NCBI GenBank assembly: GCA_037127255.1
Contig: JBANSL010000004.1
Span: forward strand, 10,850,001 to 10,914,000
Direction of reading: 5' to 3'
Length of the DNA stretch: 64,000 bases
DNA from: Persicaria tinctoria
Lineage: Eukaryota; Streptophyta; Magnoliopsida; Caryophyllales; Polygonaceae
A program made the position numbers and the translations under genes. Each line of letters starts with the position of its first letter. Position 1 is the first letter of the stretch. This document shows positions 11,451 to 22,562 of this stretch, piece after piece. The notes beneath the pieces are model-generated. The model was given only the letters and a program-made list of their open reading frames with translations. It did not search any database and had not been told where the DNA came from.

Positions 11451-11727
11451 CGGACGGCGCCAAATGTAATACATCAAATCTGCATCACGATCCTTGTCGG
11501 TGTCGATCGATCTTCCTGCATAGATTAAAAGAGGAAGAGGCGGGGCTCGCTCCCGGAGGAGCCTCCGACGCTCAAGTCAGGATTGTGTTGGCTGATCGAG
11601 AAGCCTCTGTAAACCCTAGTAGATCACCTATATATATAATGGAATTAGGGTTTGATTAGGGTTCACCTTGTAATTGACAATTATGCCCCTGGATCTTTTA
11701 TCGAATTACTATTGCTCTATCAACTTT

Positions 11728-13060
11728 TGTTAGTTTTTGTGTTGTTTGAATAGATTTTTGTATTTCGCGCGATATGGATGTCTACACAAATTTTGGTGGT
11801 GTTTTGTAGTTTTTTGGAGTTAATTAAGAGAAGATTTGGTGCATTCAAGAGTTTGGAGGATGATAAAGAAGATATGAAAAAGCTAAGGAAGTGGAAGCGA
11901 GATCGAACAAAGTCAACCAGATGGAGCAGCCGAAGAAACACCCTATTTTTGCCATTTTCCACTTCAAATTAGCTCTTGACATCTTCATGAGAGTTGTAGT
12001 CCTCAAAAAGATCTTTCCAACTCATATTCATATGCGTCAATCGGACAATCAAGAACCAAAAAAGTGCAAAAACAGTTGTCCTACCGACCCTACCTGTGCG
12101 AGAGAAGCGAATTAATTTACAGTGGCCATACCGAGCTCCATATCGACCCGGGGAGCTCGGTACTGATCCGAAAAGTGGTAAAACGAGAGTGGATTTGAGC
12201 CAGCAGAAGCCATACCGACCCGGAGGGGCTAGGTACCGATCGAGGGGTGGCTCGGTATGGGCCATTGAAATACGAATTAAAGGCTGATTTTATCCGGAAA
12301 TTAGATAGACTTAGATAGATTTTTTAGATATTATTTTCCTAAGATAGAATATTAGTTTCTACTATAAATAAGGCATTCCTAGATCAGATTTAGGAGGACG
12401 TTTTGGTAGCCCTTGGGGGGCGTGAGAGGAGAGAGAAGAAGAAGTTGCGCTGCGGTTGTGACATTTTTGGGCAAGTAATTTGAGGTGATTTTTGAAGTTT
12501 ATGCAAGGTGTTTTCTTTATTATTTCTCTTGTTTATGTTTTCTTTGATGAATAGTGAGTATTCTTCTCTTTTCCAGGGTTGTGATGATCCCATCAATAGT
12601 CATATGTGTCAGTGTGTGGATTGATGTTGAGTTGTTGAATTCTTCTCTTTTATCGATATCTCTCTATCTTTGTGTGCTTAATTCTTTGGACGAAAGACTA
12701 GGGATATGTTTGATTGACAATTTGAATTGAAAGATTGAATTGTTGATTAGATTGCATAATTTAGGGTTTGAAACAAAAGTTGAATTATCCTAATTAAGAA
12801 CAACATTGATTGAGGTTGTTGATTGAATAAGCGAAAGTTGATTGGATTAGCTTTTTAGGAGACGCGATGGTTGATCCTTTCTTATTGATAAAGGGCTGAT
12901 TTTAATGATTAATTTATTGGTGATTGGCATGCATGATTGTTGGTGTGGTGAAGCCCTAATCCTAGAATTCTTTTAATATTGATATAAATTCTCTTTTAAA
13001 TCAACAAAAACCACACCCAATATTGATATAAATTCTCTTTATACTCAAATGTTGACCCCT
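11728..13060 (+). mobile_element. Gypsy-like LTR remnant, plus orientation
   Basis: The sequence reads like a long Gypsy LTR: a U3-like part (about 11930-12100), a TATA box ACTATAAATAAGGC at 12360-12373, and an R-U5 part with AATAGTGAGTA and AGGGTTGTGATGATCCC phrases at 12550-12600. The section with CTTTCCAACTCATATTCATATGCGTC at about 12012-12040 is related to sequences inside the LTRs at 20900-20980 and 63250-63330. Borders and target duplication were not resolved. There is no coding content; the 98-codon minus frame at 11969-12265 is accidental. Confidence 0.5.
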
Positions 13061-13302
13061 CAAGGAGAGAAGAGAGCCTAATTGCAAGCGGTTGCTATCG
13101 AGAGTCATCTTGATTGTTATCGTTATCCATCTCTTCTCTTTTTTCTTCTTGATTGAACTCAAGTTTTCTTCTAAACCTAGAAAAGGATCTTTCAATCTCT
13201 GGATCAAAAGACAAAGTAGATGAATTAGTAGAAATGGTATGGACCATGCAGAGTAGTCCACACCCAAGTTAACAATAAAAACACAAACACGACTAAATGA
13301 AC

Positions 13303-13320
13303 TCCCTGACAATGATGCCA
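13303..13320 (-). promoter_or_regulatory. tRNA-Asp primer binding site
   Basis: On the minus strand the 18 bases read TGGCATCATTGTCAGGGA. They match the complement of the 3' end of plant tRNA-Asp (TGGCGCCGTTGTCGGGGA) apart from a few substitutions. It lies 5 bases inside the LTR end, as expected for first-strand priming. Confidence 0.75.
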
Positions 13321-13805
13321 AGATTTGACGGGCATGAAACGGTCGTTGATCGTGTCAAATAAAACATTTATAACCCTAACTAGCAAACTAGTTTAGTGAG
13401 CAAGCAAGGGGTCGAACCCACAAAGAGATCCTACTTTGAATGTGTTCTTATGCTAACTAAAACAAATAAATAACCAGATTGAAAGAAATAAAATAATGCA
13501 ATTGAAATGAAGAACAAAATGATTGCGAATTGGTTACCGATGGGATGAAAGCGCTTCACCTGCAAGTCTAAAAAATGATTGGTGTTCAAGATCCTTGATC
13601 TGATTTCTTTGTTATTCTAATGCAATGCAATGCACATGATATTTGAGTTATTTCGACTTTAGTTTAATTAGATTGACACCCCTTATGAGCTTGCCAATCC
13701 CTAACACAATTTGCGACTCTCACCCTGTTTGGATTCAAACATAAAGCAACAGAAATTCCCAAAGTCTTGACAGTTTGACAGTACCAACCCTCCTAAGCAA
13801 CTAGT

Positions 13806-14279
13806 AGGGCTGATATACGAGCTAATGAGCTCGAGTAGTGGGTGTTCAAGCTTGGCTCGTTTACAAACGAGCCGAGCTCGAGCTCGAGCCTCATTTTCTC
13901 GAGCCGAGCCGAGTCGAGCTCGAGCTACTAACAAAATGTAGATCTGTGATTCAAAGTGAATGGAGTCCAAAAGGAAAAGCGGCTGACAGACTCTTTAGAA
14001 GAAGAGGTTAAATAAAACCTAGGGACAGAACTGTAATTTCACCTACGAAACGAGATATACGCCCTATTTACAAGGGGTTAAATAAAATCTATTTACATGG
14101 GGTTAAATAAAACCTAGGGGGAGAGCTGTAATTTTACCCATAAAATGAGCTATACGAGCTACTCGAGCCGAGCTCGAGCTCAGAATTCTGCTCAAGCTTG
14201 GCTCATATTTAATTCGAGCGAGCCCGAGTCGAGTTTTTTCCGAGCCGAGCTCGAGCTACTCGGCTCAAGTAACAGCCCT
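13806..14279. mobile_element. MULE-like MITE rich in GAGCTCGAGC
   Basis: The 474-bp insert has the 10-bp duplication AGCAACTAGT on both sides (13796-13805 and 14280-14289). The ends are inverted (AGGGCTGATATAC and, from the other side, AGGGCTGTTACTT). The subterminal 100 bp on both sides consist of GAGCTCGAGC/CGAGCCGAGC palindromic phrases, and the middle is unrelated. It inserted in the Gypsy LTR. Its 9-11-bp duplication class fits Mutator-like elements. Confidence 0.8.
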
Positions 14280-15105
14280 AGCAACTAGTATGATGTCAAA
14301 GGCTGTCACCCCTTCAACCCTAATCCTCTCAGGAACCGATATTTAACCAAGTGTCATTACCCTGCACAACCAATTGATGTTTTCAAGGAACCAATGTCGT
14401 GTGCTTGCTACTATAATTAGTATTATAATGAAATCATTAAAACATAGCATATATAAATGCAAATTCTGTCGAGTTGATCAATCAAGAGAGAATATATGCA
14501 ATAAACAATATGAGCACAATGATAATGAAATAACTAAGGAATAACAATAGAAATCAAAACCTCACAATTCAACCAACCATGTCTTCGAATCGCAGGTAAA
14601 ACAATGAGTTTAGCTACTCGATGAATTGGAAATTGTCTAATGTTCTCTACATATCCCTCAAAACCTAATACCAGTTGGCCTAAATATGGTAGAACTCGGC
14701 CTTCTAAAACCATAAAGTAATATAACTATAAACTAATAAGACTTCTTCTGATAAAATCGGCGTTTTATGAAACCGTTTGACCGACGGGCGTTGGTGAAAT
14801 AACGGTGGGCGTTGTTCTTCTGTGTTTTCGATTTCTTCTTTTGTTCTCGATTCTCTTTCTCCTTAGCCCCCCTTATGATCCTTCCTTGCCTTTCTCAAGC
14901 ACAAAATCAGCCTCTTCTAGTGATCCTTAGCCCATTTTCAAGCTCGGATTGTAAAATTGTATGTAAAATAAACACAAAATAGCGTAGATTTCGAACTCGA
15001 ATGCCCAAATGGATAACAGTGCAAATTAACTATAAAACATGCAAGAAACATACTCTAAATACATTTAAACTTATCTATAATTTCTATCTAAAATATGCAT
15101 TATCA

Positions 15106-16288
15106 ATTATTTTTTCTATTTAATCATTTATTATTTATTGAATAAAATCGACATCTCTATTTTTTTTTCCAGGGGAATCAATGAAAGGAATTCCCTTATT
15201 CTAATTAACTTCTGGCTTATGGTGGTTTTGTGTGGATTCAAAACTGCACTTAGCTCGTGGATTTGTTGAAGTTTCCTTATACATCGTCGATATTGATTAA
15301 TGAAGGATGTTGAGGGGTTTAGTATGAGAGTATCCCTCCCACATTGATTATAAAAGAGTAAAAATTGATGGGTTATAAAGAAGAGTGAAATTCTACACAA
15401 TAGTTTAAGCTTTTGTGTTAAGTTGGTGGATCCCGACCTTATAATCGCAAAAGTAATAATAATAAATCAATGTAACCCGACACGTGTTTGCCACTCGTTA
15501 ACGGCCCGTCGGATATTTCACAAAGGACAATCGCGACTATATATTATCATATTAGAGATTGTTCAAATTTGTGAAATTGAATAAAGTGTTTGAAGAATAA
15601 TAAATACGCCTAGAACGTAAGACTAAGTGTGTTATATGGTAGACTAATTGATTTAAACGTCGTTGACACTAATCTCTACATATATATAGTTGAGTTGACA
15701 CTTACAAAGTTGAATTTAGTAAACTTAATTGCGCCCGTTACCCGGCCTTTCCTACCACACAAATATGTCAAAATTAAGTGTACGTACGTTCCTTCAAAAT
15801 CAACAAAATTTCTCTTGTATAAAGTTGGTGGTGGGTGAATCACCAAACTCCTTTCCCACTATCTCACCAATTTAATTTGTAGTAGTCATTGCTTACATCA
15901 TGTTAAACAACCACATCCCTTCAACAACACTACTAAATACTGCATTCGCTCAGAAATATATGTCGTTTGAAATATATTTTTTAAAAAGTTAATTTTTTAT
16001 ACCAATTTTAGCTCATTAAAAGACGTGCAAAAGATTCGAACAACATCTATTAATGAACAAAGATAATATATATCAAGATCGGATCAATCAATATATTTAA
16101 TTTTCCCCCCTTCATAAGCACTATGGCTAATTAAGATGGGAGCCACTCTCAATTCAAACTCATTTACAAATACTAGTTAAGGAAGCAATTAGGCCTTTAG
16201 TATAGATCAACTTACAATATAAAGTAAGTTCTAGCGTTTCTATACACTTTAAGCAACACATATATGCACTAATATTTGCAACATAGTA
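15106..16288. other. Intergenic DNA downstream of MYB, with a possible LTR relic
   Basis: 15300-15430 has phrases typical of plant LTR or promoter debris (TCCCTCCCACATTGATTATAAAAGAG, a TATA-like ATTATAAAAGAG). 15945-15975 resembles a degraded Stowaway-type end followed by ATATATGTCGTTTGA. No gene is supported; the 89-codon minus frame at 15131-15400 has no domain. Confidence 0.45.
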
Positions 16289-18106
16289 TCATGCATCTAG
16301 CCCTAATTCAATCTCCAAGTATCTAATCCAACTATTAAGCTCAACATTGCTTGTGTCAGGGTCCTTGTTTTCGAAACCACTAGAGCTTGAATCCTCACAT
16401 GCATTAGACATCGACGTGTTTTTGTCAAATTCAATACACTGAAGCGGGCATAAATTGTCCAACTCCAGTGTGTTCCAGAAATCTGTTTCATCAAAGTCGT
16501 GTAGTTTTTGAGAAGTTTGATCATCTGATGCTTTGGAACCATCAACATGCATTGCCTCTAGCGACATATCGAAACTTTTATCCATCTGATCGTGGCCATG
16601 CTCTTGGGATGTCAGGACATTAGAGAGGCAAGAGATTAATGAAGGTGTAGGTGACTCTCCTTGTTCTTCCTCATACTCCCTTAGTCTTGCACGACATCCT
16701 TGCGTTTCCTCTAAGGTTGTCTTCTCAGGTACCTTGATGTTACCAAGACTTGTAGTGGTCTTGCTATCTCGATCCATATCATCATTTTGTAACAGAGAGG
16801 ATCTTGATGGAGACGAGAACAAATCTTGGGAGGATTTCTTGGATTTCTTTCTTTTAGAGGCATGTTTTCGAACATATTTGATTCCAAGTTTTTTCGCAAT
16901 ATGAGTGTTCCATATATTTTTTATCTCGTTATCCGTTCTCCCAGGAAAAAAGGATGCAATCTTTGACCACCTTCATATGTTTTAAAATGTGTTAGTTTCC
17001 ATACTATCATAGATTCTAATGAACATGCCAAAAGCTAAAAGAAAACGATGCAAATATATATATAATAATAAAATTAAATGTATATTAATCTTACTTGTTT
17101 CCATGGGTTTCATGTAATTTAATTATGGTTTCTTCCTCCTCAGAGGTTATATTTCCTCTCTTAAGATCAGGCCGAAGGTAGTTGATCCATCTCAGTCTAC
17201 AACTCTTTCCACATCTTAGGAGACCTATATATATATATATCATCATATCATATATATTAATTAGTTAATATGAAAAAACATATAATCTAATTGTAAAAGT
17301 AAAGACACTATAACAATATTCAGCCAACAAAAAAGGTGGGAAAAACAACATTTATTTGTCATTTCTTTTTAGGGGCTTCTTTCCAAATAAAGTATTCTTA
17401 TCATAGGACTTTACTATAAATAAATAGTAGATTTACTCTTGTATTTTTATTTCTTTCTTTCCTTTTGTTAATTTTTAGGTAAGACTCCATTTACTTATAT
17501 CTACTCTAAATTTTTTAAAGAAAATGAAAGTTAAAAAACTTAAAGTTGAGATTGTGGTCAAGAAGAGTCGACGAAGGCATTGTTTGCATGCAATTTTCAA
17601 AGCCAAAGAAGTAGGTGTTGTTCAACAGTCAAATCAATTAAGCAATTCAAGTACTAACCCCCTTTCGGATTTCCATGCAACCTACTCTCGATCTCTAATC
17701 TCTATCTATTTGTAAGACCATGGCGCAATTAGCTACTAGTATTAATTACTGATCCGTATTAATTAATCAAATTTAAATTTTGCGACAACTGTGTTATATA
17801 TAACCTCTTACGAGTATTGCATATACTATAAGGTTTGATGGAAAATGAATTCAACTGGTATTCTCAAATTAATCATCGCGCATACAATTAATCAACTTTA
17901 ATTACTTATCGATCATCTCAAGCCAAAAGATGGATCGATGCATATTTTGACGTGTTATGTATATAAATTGTCAAATGAGGCGAAATGGTGTAAACTAGAA
18001 GCCGCCCCAGTCTAGTGCCACTTTTTCTAAAATTGATTTAATTAGAAACTCAAAACGTACTATTAGTGCAATATATTATTTATTAACCCATAAGTTACTT
18101 ATTCAC

Positions 18107-18155
<49 letters not shown>

Positions 18156-18974
18156 CCCTTCTTTCAAATAAATAAATGCATTTTAGATAACTTATTCAAT
18201 TACTAGCTATATGACCACAAAAATGGTGACCCATGCATGCCACATTCTATAAACCATTATTTAATTATAATATCAGATGAGAATATATATAACGGCTTTT
18301 CTATTCGATTCCCTAACGTATATGATAATTTTTTTTTTGGGTGCAAATATATGATAAGATTCTAAATTGAAAAATATTTTCTACTAAAAAAAATAAGTAA
18401 CTATAGGAATCTAATTAAACAAAAAATTAAACTAATTAATTTTTTTTTTCCAAATTAGTGTTATTATCGGCCAGACATAAAAAAAAAATCGATATATCAT
18501 CAATGATAATTATGGGTAAAAATTTACTAAACATATGGTACATATATGACATATTTCCAAATTAAATAAACGGCCTCTTTACTTTTATTCACGCAATTGT
18601 GAGTAACTAGTAAGAGTGAATTATTATAGATGACATATATATTTCTATTTTTTTTTAAAAAAAAAATGGGGCAAAACTAACAAACAGATACAAGTATATT
18701 CAGACAGGATCATATGATATATAAATATATTATTGATTGATTTATTGCTACAAAATTAAGATCGACATGTACGTATATATCGAAGAAGAAGAAGAAGAAG
18801 TTGAGATTAGAGAGAGGGTAAATAAAAGAACGAACCGGCTTGAGCAGGGACAGATCTCCAGTTAGCATGGCCATGGTTTTGAATGAAAGTGATGAGCTTC
18901 AAATCCTCAGCAGGACTCCATGGCCCTCTCTTTACCTTGCTCTTGTCACAGCATGGTGATCTCCCTTTCCCCAT
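16289..18974 (-). CDS. R2R3-MYB transcription factor (subgroup 3-like)
   Basis: The gene has three coding exons on the minus strand: 18974-18836, 17224-17095 and 16970-16289. The splice sites are GT-AG, with intron phases 1 and 2 as in most plant R2R3-MYBs. The spliced frame is 316 codons without interruption. It opens [21 protein letters not shown]2 ends with WRSVPAQAG and [18 protein letters not shown], and R3 contains [29 protein letters not shown] and W.TH. These are the DNA-recognition helices of the family. The R2-R3 sequence is closest, from memory, to the MYB58/63/72/10 group (lignin and related phenylpropanoid or iron-response regulators), but the C-terminus is variable and acidic and ends [13 protein letters not shown]. 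The start chosen is the conserved MGKGRS; an in-frame upstream ATG at 19004 would add 10 residues and is less likely. Intron 1 (1.6 kb) holds a (TA)n tract. Nuclear role inferred from family. Confidence 0.93.
18113..18153. repeat. (TA)n microsatellite in MYB intron 1
   Basis: An uninterrupted TA repeat of about 20 units lies in the first intron of the MYB gene. It is likely length-polymorphic. Confidence 0.95.
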
Positions 18975-19049
18975 TTCTACCTCCGATCCAGTCTTAACAC
19001 ACACATATATATTATATATATATATGTACGTACTTACTTCAACTCTACA

Positions 19050-19062
19050 CAGAAACTATATA
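19050..19062 (-). promoter_or_regulatory. Possible TATA box of the MYB gene
   Basis: A short TATATATAG tract (minus strand) lies roughly 80 bases upstream of the MYB start codon at 18974, a reasonable distance for a TATA box with a short leader. TA-rich tracts are common nearby (for example 19005-19026), so the assignment is tentative. Confidence 0.3.
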
Positions 19063-19073
19063 TATCTTCATTG

Positions 19074-19160
19074 AAGAGGGGTCAGAGACAGAGAACAAGA
19101 GTTATATATTATATAGGAATAAAGAGGGGTCAGAGACAGAGAACAAGAGTTATATATTAT
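19074..19160. repeat. 39-bp tandem duplication upstream of MYB
   Basis: The identical 39-bp unit starting AAGAGGGGTCAGAGACAGAG occurs at 19074-19112 and 19122-19160, separated by 9 bases. It lies about 100-190 bases upstream of the MYB start codon, in the promoter or leader. Confidence 0.95.
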
Positions 19161-19790
19161 TGTCTATCTTTGTATGCTCCGTGCAACAAGTGTCATGCCA
19201 CATACATATATATATTAGCTAGCTCAATCTGGTATAATTTTTTTTTTTAAAAAGAAAATCAATTAATTATTTGAATCTTTAGAGTTAAGATAGTCTTGTA
19301 GTTAGTTTACCCAAAACGTTTCAACCAAGAAAAATAATTAATTAAGTAATGAAAAGGATTGAAGGGGTAGGCATATAATTAAGTCTTTATATGTCCAAAC
19401 TAATGCAAATACAGAGGAATGATGAATGTCTATTTAAGATTTATGGGAGACTCATCCTAACAATTTGTCAACATGAGTTTGGGAATTGGAACCACTAATT
19501 GCTACTACCTTGACTAATTAATTAGGTAAAAATTTTACACCAACAAATATAGCTAAAAATAAAATTTGAATGAAGTAAATTAAATTAAAATTCTTTTAGA
19601 TTTGTTTTTCAGGATTCGCTTATTTAAAATCCTTAGCTCATATATATCAAAATCTTTTGATGTTTTGGCCTATTATATATATTTGTACCAAAATTTATAA
19701 GTACGTACTTTTTTTACCTGTCTTAATTTTATGCTAAAGTTTAATAATTTAGAAAGTGAATATGAATACACAATTGACATTGACGAAGAA
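19161..19790. other. AT-rich MYB upstream region
   Basis: There is no coding sequence. This is probably the distal promoter of the MYB gene. No specific operator could be supported by sequence alone. Confidence 0.5.
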
Positions 19791-19799
19791 GAAATAATC

Positions 19800-19933
19800 A
19801 GAAATGGAGAACGAAATCGCGGAAGCTCAGGCGGTTCTGTGGGCGATTCGGTTTGCGAGGGTGAGAGGGTTGAGCGCATCAACGTCGAGATGGATTGCCA
19901 CTGTTTGGTGATCACCAACCTGATCGCAAGAGG
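19800..19933 (+). pseudogene. RNase-H-like (RVT_3-type) domain fragment, cut by a solo LTR
   Basis: One plus-strand frame reads EIAEAQAVLWAIRFARVRG and, after a frame change, another reads INVEMDCHCLVITNLI. This matches the order of the RNase-H-like domain common in plant proteins and LINE-derived genes (an ...EAEALA...A...G..., then V..D...V pattern). The fragment is about 45 codons, frameshifted, and truncated by the LTR that starts at 19939. Similarity judged by eye only. Confidence 0.5.
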
Positions 19934-19938
19934 ATATC

Positions 19939-21309
19939 TGATGAGCGGTTTTTAGTCGCCTAAACCGTATCAAAATAAAACTCAAACCTACAAACTAGTA
20001 TAGCAAGTAAGTAAGAGGTCGATCCCACAGAGAATCAAGTATTCCTTTGCAAAGTGTATTTACCATTTAGTAGAAAGGGGGGTTTTTGAGTGGTTGAAAT
20101 AAGAAAGAAAGAAAAATAAACTATAAACAAATTAATGCAAAACAAATTAGAGAAGATCGCTCTACCTACAACTATCCACTTTATTTGATTGAATTGATAT
20201 TGTAACTTCCTCTTGTCCTTTTAGTCTTCCTATGAATATCCTTGTCCCGACCTAATATAATTACTAGTCCAATCAGTCCTAGAAACCCTTATCAATCGAA
20301 CAGTCCCTAAAGAAGGATTTAACCCAATTGATAGCTTTAAGTTCAGAGATTAACCAAGGTATTTGCAGTCCCTAAAAAAGGATTTAACAACACATCCAAC
20401 TTCTTACCTATCCAATTAGTTCAATCAGCCCTAAAGGGATAAGTTTGCCACTTGGGTTAAGGTTCACAATCAGGAATCTACAAAACCCTAGCAATTGAAT
20501 TAATTCTACCAAGTTGGTCAGTCGAGATAGAATAAAACAATCAAACATTCAAGCACAAAGAAGTTGAAGCATTCAAATATAGGAAATAAGGAACAAGATT
20601 CAGAAACTCACAATCAATCCAAATAAAGCTTCAAATTGCAAGTAGAACGAATAGAGTTTAGTCGCCCATGGCGAACATCGTTCTCTCTCTAATTGTCTGA
20701 TGGTTGAAAGAATAGAATGAAAGGTAATGAAAAATAACATAAAAGTGGCCTAATAAAACATCCAAGTCGGCCTCAAAACAACATAATAGAAAACTAGGGT
20801 TTTTTCCAAAATGCGCTGCGCGCTGGCGGCAGCTGCGGCGGGCGCAGCAAATTATGCGGCGGCCGCTGCATTGGGTTTTCCCGAAAATTCCGTCTCGAAT
20901 TAGCTCTCGACGTCAACATGAAAGTTGTAGCTCTCTGAAAGAGCTTTCCAACGCATGGTCATAATAGTCGATCGGACAACCGAGGCCTCCAGAAAGTGCA
21001 AAACAAGTTCAGCATGTCTGGCGACAACTTCTGCAGACTTGTTCTTCGTTTAGGTTCGCTTCTTCTTCTCAGGACCTCTTGAGATCTTCATGTAAGCTTC
21101 TTCGATCAACTAGACATTCTCATCCAATGCGTTATCAACCATGTCTCCTCCTCGGATCCACGATTACCTGAAATAATCAATAAAAGCATGTAGATTCCGA
21201 CTCCAACCACACAGAGAACAAATATGCAAATTATACTTAAACCATGCATGATATGTATCATAACTAAGCTAAATGCAACCTATTATAACTCTCTAAATGC
21301 ATGCTATCA
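19939..21309 (-). mobile_element. Solo Gypsy LTR (1371 bp)
   Basis: The segment begins TGATGAGCGG and ends in CTATCA, with the 5-bp duplication ATATC on both sides (19934-19938 and 21310-21314). A second, interrupted copy of the same LTR starts near 58950 in the same orientation: both share the motif CTACAAACTAGTATAGCA and the phrase GTCCCGACCTAATATA. No internal sequence is attached, so this is a solo LTR left by unequal recombination. Orientation is inferred from similarity to LTRs with an identifiable primer site at 13303 and 62271. Confidence 0.85.
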
Positions 21310-21314
21310 ATATC

Positions 21315-21447
21315 ATGGGAGGGGATCGAACGAGCTTTGATCGAGCCAGCTTGTCTCAGCTCGATCGGCTATACATGTACGTTCAAGTCAGTTTGTTGAA
21401 GGAGGTCTGATGGGCGCATATCAGGAGAGCAGGGAATGGGGGTAGCA
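21315..21447. other. Short flank between solo LTR and Copia element
   Basis: These 133 bases contain the inverted phrase AGCTTTGATCGAGCCAGCTTGTCTCAGCTCGATCGG. No gene was seen. The sequence continues after the Copia element at 27352. Confidence 0.5.
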
Positions 21448-21452
21448 CATAC

Positions 21453-22025
21453 TGTTGGATTGAATCTGCGAAATGTAGCCTCAATGTGTTTGAGAAAAAC
21501 CGCTTTAAAATCTGTAAAACCCGTGTTTGATTTGCTGTGGCGTGGTATAAAGAAGACCACTGCCTTAGAAGCGAAATCGCCCCGACACCACGGTGCAGGT
21601 CGGCTACTGGCGTCGCTCCCCAAGGATACACAACGGCTTCTCAGGCGTGCACTCGCCGTCGAAGCAATGGAACCACCCAGGACCCAGAACGGTTGCAGAA
21701 GAAGAAGAGAGAAAGAGGAGGAGTTTCAATTGTTCTGTATTGAAAACGAAGGCGAACGTCGGTTTTAAAACAGAAGAGAGGACGCTCCACCTCCTTGACG
21801 CAAAACGTGACCAGCACCTCACTGCGCACGTGTCACGTGTCACGAACACGGACCGGCGACGGTGGTGGTGGTGCGCGCGTGCGGGATCCCTATCCCAACT
21901 CTCAATAACCCCTTCAATAACTCCTCCTTAAAAGCAACCCCCCAAAACCCCTTAGTATTCAATGTGGGACAAAAAGGAAGTTGAAAAGACATAAATAAAA
22001 CCCCCACATGAACATTTCTCCAACA
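21453..22025 (-). repeat. 3' LTR of Copia 1
   Basis: 573-bp copy, nearly identical by eye to the right LTR except for a ~115-bp deletion after CTCCACCTCC. A frame on the minus strand (21383-21631) is shared with the 5' LTR and is part of the gag upstream frame there, not a separate gene. Confidence 0.93.
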
Positions 22026-22562
22026 GTCCCCCACAAATGTGAGGAACTGGGGTTTTAAGACAAAAACATCGTTCTGAGCTGGTTTCGTGGAGAAAGTACT
22101 TAAATGCTGGTGAACGAATCTTGAACCAACACATAGTGAAGCTGAGTATCTCACAAGACATAGAAGTGAACGAATCCTGAACTTCCAGACTCGTGAGTTG
22201 ACCTCAACAGCACATACCTTCACCACTGCCCTGGTGGTTCCGCGATCTGACTCTCAACTGTAATAGTCATCTCATACCTTGGGTGCTGAAGAGTGCTCTA
22301 GAAAGACAACCCTAGTCTTCCATAGAAGGCGACCAACCCTTCACACTCTCGTAGGTGATTCCATCAAGTCCTTCTCAATAGGACCACCCTTACAGGACTA
22401 TGGTATCATTAAGAGCACAAGGCTCAACCTCTACAGTTTTCGGTGAATCCATCAAGTCCTTCTCAATAGGACCACCCAACTCTGGGCTATGGACTCATTA
22501 AGAGTTCTAGACTCATCCTTTCTCATACACCTGTCATGGGAATGGGTATGGTGTATCTCAGC
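22026..22562 (-). other. Copia 1 region between RNase H and 3' LTR
   Basis: It has a polypurine tract next to the LTR (22026-22036). It also has an imperfect tandem duplication at about 22359-22530, each unit starting with TCCATCAAGTCCTTCTCAATAGGACCACCC. No reading frame of interest. Confidence 0.75.

Larger units (their letters stand above)
9088..11722. mobile_element. Non-autonomous LTR retroelement with 257-bp LTRs
   Basis: Near-identical direct repeats at 9088-9344 and 11465-11722 start TGTAATACAT and end in TATCA. The 5-bp duplication ACTTT flanks the pair (9083-9087 and 11723-11727). This is a complete 2.6-kb LTR element. No gag or pol sequence lies between the LTRs: the interior is a 21-bp minisatellite (9793-10327) followed by GC-rich sequence (about 10660-11450). 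ACGGCGCCAAA precedes the right LTR. It resembles the 3' end of a tRNA-Asp-type primer site, so if that is the primer site the element reads on the minus strand. By structure it is a small LARD/TRIM-like element that must have used enzymes from another element. Confidence 0.9.
13081..15105 (-). mobile_element. Gypsy fragment: 5' LTR, tRNA-Asp primer site and gag start (minus)
   Basis: On the minus strand, an LTR (15105 down to 13326, starting TGATAATGCAT and ending CCCGTCA) is followed by a primer site complementary to the 3' end of tRNA-Asp (13303-13320). A leader then leads to a gag-like ATG near 13126 (MDNDNNQDDS, then a stop). PBS type and LTR length point to the Athila/Tat group of Gypsy. 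The interior is lost after about 250 bp. The LTR itself is split by the MITE at 13806-14279. Confidence 0.75.

Noticed and set aside
19936..19980. Hammerhead ribozyme (CTGATGAG) as in retrozymes
   Set aside because: The CTGATGAG core is present but no GAAAC partner or stem II is found at a proper distance, and the site is the LTR border.
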